A stretch of DNA of 64,000 nt from Actinoplanes flavus (GCF_017592555.1 NZ_JAGFNS010000009.1:248001-312000), one strand, 5' to 3'. Shown: positions 35,590-44,526, counted from the first letter of the stretch. Made by a program: numbers and translations. The notes: generated by a model not told the origin, from the sequence alone.

Positions 35590-36543
35590 TCAGGTCATGT
35601 CGTCGAAGCGGCGTTCGATCGGCATCGGCTTCTCCACCGGCGCCGGCGCGTCGATGGCGGTGGGTGCCTCGACCGGGTCGGACGCGCCGACCGGCACCCG
35701 CTCCTCGGCGAGCGGGGAGATCGTGTCGTCGTCGAGCCCGGCGTAGATCTCCTTGCCGCGGCCCTTTCGCTTGTCGTTCAGGAACGCAACCCCGACGGCG
35801 ATGAAGTACAGCACCGAGATGCAGGCCGCGAGGAGGGTCATGCCGAACGGGCCCGGGTCAGGGGTGGCGATTGCCGCGAACACGAACGCCAGGAAGACCA
35901 CCGTCCGCCACCAGCTCAGCAGCCGCCGTGCGCTGACCACGCCGGTGAAGTTCAGCATAAGCAGCAGGAGCGGAAACTCGAACGCCGCGCCGAACAGCAG
36001 CAGCATGTTCATCACGAAGCCGACGTAGGAGGTGACCTCCAGTTTCGTCGGCTCGCCGATCACACCGGCCTCCATGATGAAGGAGAGGCTGTGACCGATC
36101 ACGAAGTAGGCGAGCGTCGCACCGGCGAGGAACAGCGGCGTGGCCAGCGCAACGAACACATACGCCCACCTGCGCTCATGACGGTGCAAACCGGGCGCGA
36201 CGAATGCCCAGAGTTGATAGAGCCAGACCGGCGCACCAACGATCAGACCCACCCACAGTGCGATCTTCAGGCGCAACATCAGCTGGTCGGTCACCGCGAG
36301 GCTGATGAACTCGCAGCTACCGGTCGCGTCCGCCGAGCTCGGCAGATCACAGTACGGTGCCTTGAGGATCGCAAAGACGTCCTGCGAGATGACAAAGCCG
36401 ACGATCAGGCCGGCGACGATCCCCAATGACGCGATGAAGAGCCTGTTACGCAGCTCGCGGACGTGCTCGATGAGCGTCATGGAGCCGTCGGCGGCCTGCT
36501 GGAACTTGCTGGGTCCCTTGTTCTTCCGAAGGCTCAGTGCCAT
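35590..36543 (-). CDS. tatC: Twin-arginine translocase subunit TatC
   Basis: A 317-residue polytopic membrane protein, with six membrane helices over about residues 35-255. The conserved features are MTLIEHVRELRNRLF in the N-terminal cytoplasmic region (recognition of the RR signal), FVAPGLHRHERRWAYVF and SYVGFVMNMLLLFGAAFEFPL. The C-terminal 50 residues form a charged cytoplasmic tail with repeated AP and PV pairs (APTAIDAPAPVEKPMPIE), longer than in many relatives. It forms the receptor of the Tat system with TatA, 9 bp upstream. The NAGPA protein at 400-1347 carries a clear Tat signal and is a probable cargo. Confidence 0.95.
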   Translation of the reverse strand: MALSLRKNKGPSKFQQAADGSMTLIEHVRELRNRLFIASLGIVAGLIVGFVISQDVFAILKAPYCDLPSSADATGSCEFISLAVTDQLMLRLKIALWVGLIVGAPVWLYQLWAFVAPGLHRHERRWAYVFVALATPLFLAGATLAYFVIGHSLSFIMEAGVIGEPTKLEVTSYVGFVMNMLLLFGAAFEFPLLLLMLNFTGVVSARRLLSWWRTVVFLAFVFAAIATPDPGPFGMTLLAACISVLYFIAVGVAFLNDKRKGRGKEIYAGLDDDTISPLAEERVPVGASDPVEAPTAIDAPAPVEKPMPIERRFDDMT

Positions 36544-36552
36544 CGGCCCGGG

Positions 36553-36855
36553 TCAGCGGTCATTGGTGCGCTGCACCGGGTCCACGTACGGCTGGGCGGG
36601 CGGCTGCTGCGGCTGCTGGTAACCCTGCTGCTGGTACGGCTGCTGCACCTCGCCCTGGAGCGGGGTGCGGCTATGCTGCGGCTCAGCCTTCTCCGCGACG
36701 TTGTTGTCGTCGTCGACGAGGCCCTTGGTTTCCGCCTTGATGATCCGCAGCGAACGGCCGAGGGACCGCGCCGCATCCGGCAGTCGCTTCGCGCCGAAGA
36801 GCAGGATCAGCACAACAACGAGAACAATGATGTGCCATGGCTTGAGGGCGCCCAT
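36553..36855 (-). CDS. tatA: Twin-arginine translocase subunit TatA
   Basis: A 100-residue protein. A single membrane helix (IIVLVVVLILLFGAKRLPD) is followed by the amphipathic helix (AARSLGRSLRIIKAE) and a Gln/Pro-rich tail with repeated QQPQQ-like runs. The FGAKRLPD hinge is diagnostic. It forms the pore-making part of the Tat system. The ribosome-binding site is weak but usable (GGAGTC, 5 bp upstream). No second TatB-like gene is visible. Confidence 0.95.
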   Translation of the reverse strand: MGALKPWHIIVLVVVLILLFGAKRLPDAARSLGRSLRIIKAETKGLVDDDNNVAEKAEPQHSRTPLQGEVQQPYQQQGYQQPQQPPAQPYVDPVQRTNDR

Positions 36856-36983
36856 GGGAGACTCCAGTCGGTCGGATCAGGTTGCGGGGTCCATCGTACG
36901 TGTGGATCCCCGGGATGTTGCCCTCCGCATCCTTCCGGTTTCTTATGATCTTCGGAAGGTCCGGACAACGGGCCGGGAACTGC

Positions 36984-37235
36984 CTACCGGCGGCCGAGAC
37001 CGGCTTTGATCTGCTCCACCGTCTCCTGCGCCCGCTCGGCCCGCCCCTGCACGGCGAGCATCGTCTCCTGCATCACCTCGGCCTTGGCCTGCAGGGCGAG
37101 CGCCTGCTCCTGGCGGTGCTGCAGCCGCCGGGCCGCGCGCTCCAGGACCCTCAGCCGCCCGAGCAGTCTCGTCCCGGCGACGATCATGACGATCAGCGCG
37201 ACCGCCACCACGGCGATCCAGACCCACATCAGCAC
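36984..37235 (-). CDS. Small membrane-anchored coiled-coil protein between pafC and tatA
   Basis: An 83-residue protein starting at GTG 37235 or ATG 37229. A membrane helix (VWIAVVAVALIVMIVAG, residues 5-21) is followed by a long charged helix rich in Gln, Glu and Arg (LERAARRLQHRQEQALALQ and AEVMQETML), likely a coiled coil. Small proteins of this form occur at the same place in other Micromonosporaceae as far as I recall. It is 9 bp downstream of pafC, so co-transcription is likely. Function unknown; it is neither TatB nor TatE by sequence. Confidence 0.72.
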   Translation of the reverse strand: MLMWVWIAVVAVALIVMIVAGTRLLGRLRVLERAARRLQHRQEQALALQAKAEVMQETMLAVQGRAERAQETVEQIKAGLGRR

Positions 37236-37244
37236 GCGGCCACC

Positions 37245-38231
37245 CTATCCGGCCGCCGGCCGGTCCGCCGCGAGGCCGTGCGGCGCGGCGTACTGGTCGA
37301 GGGCGGTCGCGGCCTGGGCACGGATCCGTTCCAGCAGCTCGGGCGGGCCCACCACGGTGACGTCACGGCCCTGCCCGGCCAGGAACCGCTGCGCCCAGCC
37401 GAGGTCGGTGACCCGCATCGTGACCAGCCACTCCGGGCCCTCCCGGACGACCTGCTCGACCGGGTAGTACTCGGTGATCCAGCGCCCGCCGCGGCCCACC
37501 CGCAGGGTGACCAGCGGCAGCTCCGGGCCGGGGTGGAAGACGCCGCCGGTGACGTCGTGCGGCACCGCGCCGACCGGCGGCGCGGACGGCTCGTCCAGCT
37601 CGGTGAACGCGTCGATCCGGTCGATCCGGAACAGCCGGGTCGCCTCGGCCCGGCGGCACCACGCCTCCAGGTAGTTGAAGCCGCCGACCATCAGCATCCG
37701 CATCGGGTCGACCACCCGATCGGTGGTCTCGTCCCGCGACGGGGTGTAGTAGGTGAGCCGCAGCGCGTTGCCGGAGGCGACCGCGGCCCGGACCTTGGCG
37801 AGCCGCTCCTGGTTCGCCGGCAGCTTGACGGCCACCGGGGCGTCCGCCAGGTCACCGGCCGCGTTCTCGATCTTGGCGAGGGCCCGCTCGATCGCGTCCC
37901 GGGTGCCGATGCCGGGCGTCTCGGCGAGCATCCGCAACGCCACCACCAGGGCGAGGGCCTCGTCCGGGTTGAGCCGCAGCGGCTTGTCCATGCCGGCGTC
38001 GTGGCTGATCGTCACGTGGTCGCCGTCGATCGCCATGTCGATCAGGTCGCCGGGGCCGTAGCCGGGCAGCCCGCACACCCAGAGCAGCTCCAGGTCCTCG
38101 CGCAGCTGCTTGTCGGTGACGGCCAGGTCGGCGGCCGCCTCGGAGATCAGGATCCCGGGCCGGGCCAGCAGGTACGGCACCAGGTTCAGCAGCCGCCCGA
38201 GCCGGTCCGCGGAGGGCGTCCGCGCGCTCAT
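37245..38231 (-). CDS. pafC: WYL-domain transcriptional activator PafC
   Basis: A 328-residue protein with an N-terminal winged helix (LGRLLNLVPYLLARPGILISEAA), a central WYL domain (LRLTYYTPSRDETTDRVVDP and YLEAWCRRAEATRLFRIDRI) and a WCX extension. PafC works with PafB as a heteromeric activator of DNA-damage-response genes in mycobacteria, independent of LexA; it binds single-stranded DNA through WYL. The ATG overlaps the pafB stop (ATGA). Confidence 0.93.
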   Translation of the reverse strand: MSARTPSADRLGRLLNLVPYLLARPGILISEAAADLAVTDKQLREDLELLWVCGLPGYGPGDLIDMAIDGDHVTISHDAGMDKPLRLNPDEALALVVALRMLAETPGIGTRDAIERALAKIENAAGDLADAPVAVKLPANQERLAKVRAAVASGNALRLTYYTPSRDETTDRVVDPMRMLMVGGFNYLEAWCRRAEATRLFRIDRIDAFTELDEPSAPPVGAVPHDVTGGVFHPGPELPLVTLRVGRGGRWITEYYPVEQVVREGPEWLVTMRVTDLGWAQRFLAGQGRDVTVVGPPELLERIRAQAATALDQYAAPHGLAADRPAAG

Positions 38232-39217
38232 GCCGGCACCGCCGGGGTCTCGTGCCGGGTGATCATCTCTTTGAGGTGCTGGATGACGGCGTCGCGCAGC
38301 TCGGGCGGGCCGTCGGCGCGGGCGTCCGGACCGTACCCGGCGATCCGCGAGGCCAGCCAGTCCACGTCGCCGTAGCTGATGGTCAGCCGGTCGCCGTCCG
38401 GTCCCGGGGTCACCTCGGCGGCCATCCGGCGCAGCCCGGCGGCCCGGCCGGGGCGGACCGTCACGGTGGCCCGGCCGTTGCGCGCGATCGGCCCGGACGA
38501 GCGGGCCACGTGGCTGATCAGGTCCGCGCCGACGGGCGGCTCGAAGGCGCCCGGGCGGCCGGTGGCCTTGACCTCGCCGACGATGCGGGACAGGCGAAAA
38601 CAGCGGGTGGCGGCCCGGTCGCGGTCGTGGCCCACCACGTACCACCGGCCGCGCCAGCAGACCACGCCCCACGGCTCCAGGCGGCGGGTGCTGGGATCGT
38701 CGACCTCGGGCACCCGGTACTTGAAGGTGACCGCGCGGCGCTCCCGGGCGGCCGAGGTGAGCGGCCCGAACGACGGGTCGACGGTCACCACCGGCTCCAC
38801 GCCGAGGGTCGCCTGCGGGTCCACCTCGACGCCGGCGGCCCGCAGCTTGGCCAGCCCGGACGAGGCGGCGGCGGCCAGTCCGGCGTGCTGCCACAGGCGG
38901 GCCGCGATGCCGACGGCGGCCGCCTCGTCCGGTTCGAGAAGGATGTCGGGCAGCGCGTACTCCCGCTGGGCGATCCGGTAGCCGGGCTCCTGGTCGAAGA
39001 TGCTCGCCGTACCGGTCTCCAGGGGCACGCCCAGCTCACGCAGCTCGGCCTTGTCCCGTTCGAACTTGCGCTGGAACGCCTCGTGGTCGCGTGGGTCCGA
39101 CGGGTCGTGCTCGTAACCGGGCACGGTCAGGGCGATCTGCGCGGCGGTCAGGAACCGCCGCGTCGACAGGAGGCAGATGACCAGATTCACCAGGCGCTCG
39201 GTACGAGTGCGCGACAC
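38228..39217 (-). CDS. pafB: WYL-domain transcriptional activator PafB
   Basis: A 329-residue partner of PafC with the same architecture: winged helix at the N-terminus (TERLVNLVICLLSTRRFLTAAQI), WYL domain (RAVTFKYRVPEVDDPSTRRLEPWGV and WYVVGHDRDRAATRCFRLSRI, quoted in parts) and WCX region. GTG 39217 is preferred to the upstream TTG. In mycobacteria pafB and pafC are co-transcribed with pafA. Here a DUF3866 gene on the other strand and a methyltransferase lie between, so pafBC must have its own promoter. Confidence 0.93.
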   Translation of the reverse strand: MSRTRTERLVNLVICLLSTRRFLTAAQIALTVPGYEHDPSDPRDHEAFQRKFERDKAELRELGVPLETGTASIFDQEPGYRIAQREYALPDILLEPDEAAAVGIAARLWQHAGLAAAASSGLAKLRAAGVEVDPQATLGVEPVVTVDPSFGPLTSAARERRAVTFKYRVPEVDDPSTRRLEPWGVVCWRGRWYVVGHDRDRAATRCFRLSRIVGEVKATGRPGAFEPPVGADLISHVARSSGPIARNGRATVTVRPGRAAGLRRMAAEVTPGPDGDRLTISYGDVDWLASRIAGYGPDARADGPPELRDAVIQHLKEMITRHETPAVPA

Positions 39218-39293
39218 GAGTGGCAACGCTAGCAGCACCCGGTCGCGGGACTGTCAGGCGTCACTGCCCGGCGCACCTTGTAGGGTTCGCCGC

Positions 39294-40376
39294 ATGGTGC
39301 GATGGCGGTCCGGGACGGTCCAGGCGGTGCGGCGCAGCTGGCACGGGGCCGTCGAGCTGGAGGTGAGCACCGGCGACGGCCCGCTGCGTGCCCTCGCCTA
39401 CCCCGACCTGGTCGGCAGCCCGGAGCCCGGCGACCGGGTGCTGCTCAACGTCGGCGCGCTGGTGATGGGCCTCGGCACCGGAGGGTACGCGCTGGTCGTC
39501 GCCCTTCCCGACCGGCTGCCCGCGGATCCGGCCGGCGACGGCGCCACCCGCGACAACGGACACCTCGTAAAGGCCCGCTACACCCCGTTGCAGGCGATCC
39601 GGCTGGGCGTGGACGAGGAGGCGTCGCCGTACCGGGAGGTGCTGGCCGCCGCCGAGTCGATCGACGGGATGCCGGTGGTCACCGCCGACCTGCACTCGGC
39701 GCTGCCGGCGATCCTGGCCGGGGTCCACGCCGACCGGCCGGACGCCCGGGTGGCCTACCTGATGACCGACGGCGGGGCGCTGCCGGCCTGGTTCTCCCGC
39801 ACTCTCGACGGGCTGCGCGGCCATCTGGCCGGGACGGTCACCACGGGGCAGGCGTTCGGCGGCGACCTGGAGGCGAGCACCGTGCACACCGGGCTGCTCG
39901 CCGCCCGGCACGTGCTGCACGCCGACGTGACCATCGTCGCCCAGGGGCCGGGCAACCTGGGCACCGGCACCACCTGGGGCTTCTCCGGGGTGGCCCTGGG
40001 CGAGGCGGTCAACGCGGTCGCGGTGCTGGGCGGGCGGCCGGTCGGCTCCCTGCGGATCTCCGACGGCGACGGTCGCGAGCGGCACCGTGGCGTGTCGCAT
40101 CACAGCCTCACGGCGTACGGGAAGGTCGCCCTCGTCCCCGCCGACCTGCCGGTGCCGGACGGCCTGGAGCCCGAGCTGGCCGCCCTGGTCGATGCCGCGC
40201 TCGCCCCGCTGAGCGGGCGGCACCGCCTGGTCCGCGTCGCCACCGGCGGCCTGGACGCGGCGCTGCGGGCCGCCCCGGTCCCGCTCTCCACGATGGGCCG
40301 CAAGCTGGACCAGGACCACGGCTACTTCCTCGCGGCCGCGGCCGCGGGCCGGCACGCGGCGGCGCTGCTGGCCTGA
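39294..40376 (+). CDS. DUF3866 family protein
   Basis: A 360-residue protein starting at ATG (MVRWRSGTVQAVRRSW). It matches DUF3866: AVELEVSTGDGPLRALAYPDLVG, LGTGGYALVVALPDRLPADP, GHLVKARYTPLQ, and a C-terminal IVAQGPGNLGTGTTWGFSG and GVSHHSLTAYGKVALVPADL. The family has no assigned function. There is no signal peptide or membrane helix. It is divergent from pafB by 76 bp and breaks the usual pafA-pafBC linkage. Confidence 0.88.
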   Translation: MVRWRSGTVQAVRRSWHGAVELEVSTGDGPLRALAYPDLVGSPEPGDRVLLNVGALVMGLGTGGYALVVALPDRLPADPAGDGATRDNGHLVKARYTPLQAIRLGVDEEASPYREVLAAAESIDGMPVVTADLHSALPAILAGVHADRPDARVAYLMTDGGALPAWFSRTLDGLRGHLAGTVTTGQAFGGDLEASTVHTGLLAARHVLHADVTIVAQGPGNLGTGTTWGFSGVALGEAVNAVAVLGGRPVGSLRISDGDGRERHRGVSHHSLTAYGKVALVPADLPVPDGLEPELAALVDAALAPLSGRHRLVRVATGGLDAALRAAPVPLSTMGRKLDQDHGYFLAAAAAGRHAAALLA

Positions 40377-40412
40377 CCGGCCGCCACCTCGACCCGGTCG
40401 CCGCCCCTGCGG

Positions 40413-41063
40413 TCAGTCCCGTTTGCGGATCAGGGTCACCCCGTCGCGGACCGGCAGCATCACCGACTCGACCCGGTCATCGGCGACGATCAGATCGTTG
40501 AGGGCGGCCACCACCCGGTCCGCGTCGTTCGCCGGGTTCAGCACCCCGCCGCCGCGGAGCACGTTGTCGAAGACCAGCAGACCGCCGGGCCGCAGCCGGG
40601 GCACCAGCTCGGCGTAGTAGTCCGGGTAGCCGGTCTTGTCGGCGTCCACGAACCCGAAGTCGATCACCGGGTCCGGGGCGAGAGCGCGCAGCGTCTCGAT
40701 CGCCGGGGCGATCCGCAGCTCGATCCGGTCGGTCAGCCCGGCACGCTCCCAGTAGTCGCGCGCCACCGACGTCCACTCCTCGGAGACGTCGCACGCCAGC
40801 AACCGGCCGCCCGGCCGCAGCCCCCGGGCGATACAGATCGACGAGTAGCCGGTGAAGGTGCCGACCTCGACCGCGTAGTCCACCCCGGTGAGCCGGACCA
40901 GCATGGTGAGCAGGGCGCCCTCGTCATGCGAGATCTGCATCCCGGCCGCCTCCGGTTCGAGCTTCGACCAGGTCTCGGCGGCCAGGTCACGCAGCACCGC
41001 GTCGGCGGGCGTGCAGTGGGTGAGAAGGTAGTCGTTGACGGCGGGATCGACGATGTCACTCAT
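40413..41063 (-). CDS. SAM-dependent O-methyltransferase (caffeoyl-CoA type)
   Basis: A 216-residue class I methyltransferase of the cation-dependent O-methyltransferase family. The SAM motif VEVGTFTGYSSICIARGL is near residue 64, the metal-binding Asp is in DFGFVDADKTGYPDYY near 136, and the second metal motif is LVFDNVLRGGGVL near 166. The ATG 41063 follows a GGGCGG. The methyl acceptor is unknown. It lies about 100 bp downstream of the small membrane protein gene. Confidence 0.9.
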   Translation of the reverse strand: MSDIVDPAVNDYLLTHCTPADAVLRDLAAETWSKLEPEAAGMQISHDEGALLTMLVRLTGVDYAVEVGTFTGYSSICIARGLRPGGRLLACDVSEEWTSVARDYWERAGLTDRIELRIAPAIETLRALAPDPVIDFGFVDADKTGYPDYYAELVPRLRPGGLLVFDNVLRGGGVLNPANDADRVVAALNDLIVADDRVESVMLPVRDGVTLIRKRD

Positions 41064-41159
41064 ACCGCCCAGCCTGCCGCACCACCGCACGGCTCCGCTG
41101 CCCCGTCCGGCAAAGGATTCCTTCGATGCCACGACAGCCCGATTTTGATCTTCGGGGTC

Positions 41160-41360
41160 TCAGGACGTGATGATCAGGTAGGCCCAGCCGGCCAGAATGA
41201 GGCCGAGGACGGCGGCCAGCACCCACGTGGGGATGCGATGGTTGCCGGCACGGGCGCGCTGGATGTCGCGGTAGATCTTCTCGCGGCGGCGTTCGTGCCG
41301 GCGGGAGCGCACCTCGTGCTCGGAGCGCTCGGGTGGTTCGGGCTGGCCGGGCATCGTCAT
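41160..41360 (-). CDS. Small tail-anchored membrane protein downstream of pafA
   Basis: A 66-residue protein: about 40 highly charged residues (RSRRHERRREKIYRDIQRAR) and then one C-terminal membrane helix (WVLAAVLGLILAGWAYLII). It follows pafA by 26 bp on the same strand. The starts at 41360 and 41354 are both possible. Unknown function; the layout suggests an N-in tail-anchored peptide. Confidence 0.72.
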   Translation of the reverse strand: MTMPGQPEPPERSEHEVRSRRHERRREKIYRDIQRARAGNHRIPTWVLAAVLGLILAGWAYLIITS

Positions 41361-41386
41361 GACCCGGCCAGCCTAGCCCGCCGTGA

Positions 41387-42745
41387 TCACATGCTGGCGA
41401 TCAGCCGCTCCACCCGCTCGTCGTAGGCGCGGAACGGGTCCTTGCAGAGGACCGTGCGCTGCGCCTGGTCGTTGAGCTTGAGGTGCACCCAGTCGACGGT
41501 GAAGTCGCGCCGCTTCTCCTGGGCGTGCTTGATGAACTCGCCGCGCAGGCGCGCCCGCGTGGTCTGCGGGGGCGTCTCCTTGGCCTCGAAGATCTGCAGG
41601 TCGTTGGCGATCCGGTCGACCTGTTTGCGCTTCTCCATGAGCGCGTAGAGGCCGCGGCCCCGGCGCACGTCGTGGTAGGCCAGGTCGAGCTGGGCGATCC
41701 GCGGGTGTGACATCGGGATCTCGTGCTTGGCCTGGTAGCGCTCGATCAGCTTGTACTTGGAGACCCAGTCGATCTCGCGGGAGACCGGGTCGAGGTCGCC
41801 GCTCTCGATCGCGGCGAGGACGCGGCCCCACAGCTCGACGACCCGCTTGGCGACCGGGTCGCCGCCGCGGCGCTCGACGAACTCGGTGGCCTTCGCCAGA
41901 TACTCCTGCTGGATCTCCAGCGCGGAGACCTCCTTGTTGTTCGCCAGGCGGATCTTGCGGCGGCCGGTGATGTCGTGGCTGACCTCGCGGATGGCCCGGA
42001 TCGGGTTCTCCAGGGTCAGGTCGCGCATCACCACGCCGGCCTCGATCATGCGCAGCACGATGTCGGCGCTGCCCACCTTGAGCAGCGTGGTGACCTCGTT
42101 CATGTTCGAGTCGCCGACGATCACGTGCAGGCGGCGGTAGCGTTCGGCGTCCGCGTGCGGCTCGTCGCGGGTGTTGATGATCGGCCGGGAGCGGGTGGTG
42201 GCGCTGGAGACGCCCTCCCAGATGTGCTCGGCGCGCTGGGAGAGGCAGAACACCGCGCCGCGCGGGGTCTGGAGCACCTTGCCGGCGCCGCAGATGAGCT
42301 GGCGGGTCACCAGGAACGGGATGAGCACGTCGGCCAGCCGGCCGAACTCGCCGTGCCGGCTGACCAGGTAGTTCTCGTGGCAGCCGTACGAGTTGCCGGC
42401 GGAGTCGGTGTTGTTCTTGAAGAGGTAGATCTCCCCCGCGATGCCCTCGTCGTGCAGACGCTTCTCCGCGTCGACGAGCAGGCCTTCGAGGATCCGCTCG
42501 CCGGCCCGGTCGTGGGCGACCAGGTCGGTGACGGAGTCGCATTCGGGGGTCGCGTACTCAGGGTGGGAACCGACATCGAGGTAGAGGCGTGCGCCGTTAC
42601 GGAGGAACACGTTGCTGCTGCGTCCCCAGGACACCACTCGGCGGAACAGGTAGCGGGCCACCTCGTCCGGAGACAGCCGCCGCTGCCCCCGGTAGGTGCA
42701 CGTGACTCCGTACTCGGTCTCGAGGCCGAAAATTCGCCGTTCCAT
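41387..42745 (-). CDS. pafA: Pup--protein ligase PafA
   Basis: A 452-residue ligase that joins the C-terminal Glu of Pup to substrate lysines, using ATP. It is a carboxylate-amine ligase of the glutamine-synthetase fold. The nucleotide/Mg region ETEYG lies at residues 9-13, and the catalytic Asp57 is in place (LYLDVGSHPEYATPE). The rest includes YLFKNNTDSAGNSYGCHENY (in part NNTDSAGNSYGCHENY), NTRDEPHADAERYRRLHVIVGDSN (in part RRLHVIVGDSN) and the C-terminal WVHLKLNDQ. No good ribosome-binding site is seen before the ATG. A hairpin terminator separates it from prcA, so it may have its own promoter. Confidence 0.96.
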   Translation of the reverse strand: MERRIFGLETEYGVTCTYRGQRRLSPDEVARYLFRRVVSWGRSSNVFLRNGARLYLDVGSHPEYATPECDSVTDLVAHDRAGERILEGLLVDAEKRLHDEGIAGEIYLFKNNTDSAGNSYGCHENYLVSRHGEFGRLADVLIPFLVTRQLICGAGKVLQTPRGAVFCLSQRAEHIWEGVSSATTRSRPIINTRDEPHADAERYRRLHVIVGDSNMNEVTTLLKVGSADIVLRMIEAGVVMRDLTLENPIRAIREVSHDITGRRKIRLANNKEVSALEIQQEYLAKATEFVERRGGDPVAKRVVELWGRVLAAIESGDLDPVSREIDWVSKYKLIERYQAKHEIPMSHPRIAQLDLAYHDVRRGRGLYALMEKRKQVDRIANDLQIFEAKETPPQTTRARLRGEFIKHAQEKRRDFTVDWVHLKLNDQAQRTVLCKDPFRAYDERVERLIASM

Positions 42746-42806
42746 GACGAAACACTACCGGTAAGGACCGGTTCAGCGGCACCCACAACGGGCCCTTTCA
42801 TGACAG

Positions 42807-42835
42807 CGGGGCGTGGTCCAGGCGACCACGCCCCG
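42807..42835 (-). terminator. Hairpin terminator between prcA and pafA
   Basis: A perfect 12-bp GC stem (42807-42818 with 42824-42835) and 5-base loop, 20 bp after the prcA stop. It probably ends the pup-prcB-prcA transcript before pafA. Confidence 0.75.
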
Positions 42836-42854
42836 CGATCGTGCGAACCGACCG

Positions 42855-43652
42855 CTACTTCTCGGTGTCCTCCGACGCGGCCGACTCGGTCGGCTTGCCT
42901 TCGGCCGGCGCGGGCGGCGCCGCGTCGACGTCGCCCAGCTCCGCCTCCGGAACCGGCTCGTGCTCGAGCAGGGTGGTCAGCGCCGCCCCGGTGATCCGCC
43001 GGAACGCCCGGCCCGGCCGCCGCCGGTCCAGGACCGCGACCTCGAGCTGCTTCGGCGTCAGGGTGCGGGCCTGGCCGTTCTCCCCGCCGACGCTGCCGAG
43101 CGCCTCGGCGGCCAGGGCCAGGGCCACGGTCAGCTCGGCCGTCGCGTCGTGCCGCTCGCGCAGCACGTTGCCGATCGCCTCGGCCTGGCCGCCCATCGCC
43201 ATGAAGCCGGGCTCGTCCATGACCGAGCCGTCGTAGGTGATCCGGTACAGCTCGTCGGACTCCGGTGAGGCGCCGACCTGCGCCACGCAGATCTCCACCT
43301 CGTACGGCTTCTGCGTCTCCGAGAAGATCGCGCCGAGGGTCTGCGTGTACGTGTTGGCGAGCGCCCGCGCCGTCACGTCACGCCGGTCGTAGCTCAGACC
43401 GACCATGTCGGCCATCCGGACGCCGCCCCGCCGGAGCGCCTCGAACTCGTTGTACCGCCCCACCGCGGCGAACGCGATCTTGTCGTAGATCTCGCTGATC
43501 TTGCGGAGGGTGGTGATGTTCTCGGCGACCAGCAGGATGCCGCCCTCGTAGGTGAGCACCACGGCCGACCGGCCGCGGGCGATGCCCTTGCGGGCGTACT
43601 CCGAGCGGTCCCGCTGGACCTGCTCGGGCGACGCGTAGAACTGCATTGCCAC
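42855..43652 (-). CDS. prcA: 20S proteasome alpha subunit PrcA
   Basis: A 265-residue alpha subunit. The N-terminus MAMQFYASPEQVQRDRSEYA forms the gate region, followed by ARKGIARGRSAVVLTYEGG, AFAAVGRYNEFEALRRGG, YDRRDVTARALANTYTQTLG and AVLDRRRPGRAFRRIT. The C-terminal 45 residues are a Pro/Glu/Ala-rich tail. Seven alpha subunits form each outer ring that docks ARC. GTG 43652 has GAGGAGG 9 bp upstream; ATG 43646 is the alternative. It follows prcB by 34 bp. Confidence 0.95.
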   Translation of the reverse strand: MAMQFYASPEQVQRDRSEYARKGIARGRSAVVLTYEGGILLVAENITTLRKISEIYDKIAFAAVGRYNEFEALRRGGVRMADMVGLSYDRRDVTARALANTYTQTLGAIFSETQKPYEVEICVAQVGASPESDELYRITYDGSVMDEPGFMAMGGQAEAIGNVLRERHDATAELTVALALAAEALGSVGGENGQARTLTPKQLEVAVLDRRRPGRAFRRITGAALTTLLEHEPVPEAELGDVDAAPPAPAEGKPTESAASEDTEK

Positions 43653-43686
43653 GGGTGGCTACCTCCTCTTTCTCGAAAAGCGCGGG

Positions 43687-44526
43687 TCAGCCGCCCGGGT
43701 TCTCCATACGGCCCGCGACGACCCGCTCGGCCACCGTGGTGATCTCTTCGTCGCTGAGGCGGTGGGTGCCGGACGCCGTCGCGGTCATCACCACCGGGTA
43801 GATCTTGCGGGTCACGTCCGGCCCGCCGGTCGCGGTGTCGTCGTCGGCCGCGTCGTACAGCGCCTCGACCGCCAGGTTGATCGCGTCGTCGGTGCTCAGC
43901 CCGGCCCGGTAGCGCTTCTTCAGCGCCGACTTCGCGAACAGCGAGCCGGAGCCGATCGCCTCGTAGCCGGTCTCCTCGTAGAGGCCGCCGGCCACGTCGA
44001 AGCTGAAGATCCGCCCGGCCCGCGCCGGGTCGGACGGGGACAGGTCGAAGCCCGCGAAGAGCGGCACCACGGCCAGGCCCTGCATCGCCGCGCCGAGGTT
44101 GCCGCGCACCATGGCCGCCAGACGGTTCGCCTTACCGTCGAGCGAGAGCATGGCGCCCTCGATCTTCTCGTAGTGCTCGAGCTCCACCTGGAACAGGCGG
44201 ATCAGCTCGATGCCGATCCCGGCCGTCCCGGCGATGCCGATCAGCGAGTAGGCGTCGGCCGGGTGCACCTTCTTGATGTCCCGGCTGGCGATGAGGTTGC
44301 CCATGGTGGCCCGGCGGTCACCGGCCATCACCACACCGTCGGCCGTCGCGATCGCGACGATCGTGGTGCCGTGCGGCGCGATGTCCGCGGACAGGCCCGG
44401 GGGAAGCGGCCGCCGGCCCGGTAGCAGCTCCGGGGCGGCCTGGCTCAGGAACTGCGTGAAGGAGGACGTCGAAGTGCTGGTGAAGAAATCCGGTAGACGC
44501 CCGGATGGATCAAAGCCCGTCGCCAC
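43687..44526 (-). CDS. prcB: 20S proteasome beta subunit PrcB
   Basis: A 279-residue precursor beginning at GTG 44526 with GAAAGGAA just upstream. The first 53 residues are a propeptide rich in Ser/Thr (FFTSTSTSSFTQFL), to be cut between Gly53 and Thr54 (PHG|TTIVAIA). Thr54 becomes the N-terminal nucleophile. GVVMAGDRRATMGNLIA and KKVHPADAYSLIGIAGTAGIG (in part) fit the beta fold. Beta rings hold the proteolytic sites. Confidence 0.96.
   Translation of the reverse strand: MATGFDPSGRLPDFFTSTSTSSFTQFLSQAAPELLPGRRPLPPGLSADIAPHGTTIVAIATADGVVMAGDRRATMGNLIASRDIKKVHPADAYSLIGIAGTAGIGIELIRLFQVELEHYEKIEGAMLSLDGKANRLAAMVRGNLGAAMQGLAVVPLFAGFDLSPSDPARAGRIFSFDVAGGLYEETGYEAIGSGSLFAKSALKKRYRAGLSTDDAINLAVEALYDAADDDTATGGPDVTRKIYPVVMTATASGTHRLSDEEITTVAERVVAGRMENPGG

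Noticed and set aside
36984..37235. Small membrane coiled-coil protein as TatB
   Set aside because: It lacks the conserved Glu and Gly-Pro hinge of TatB and has a different membrane helix; the position near tatA alone is not enough.
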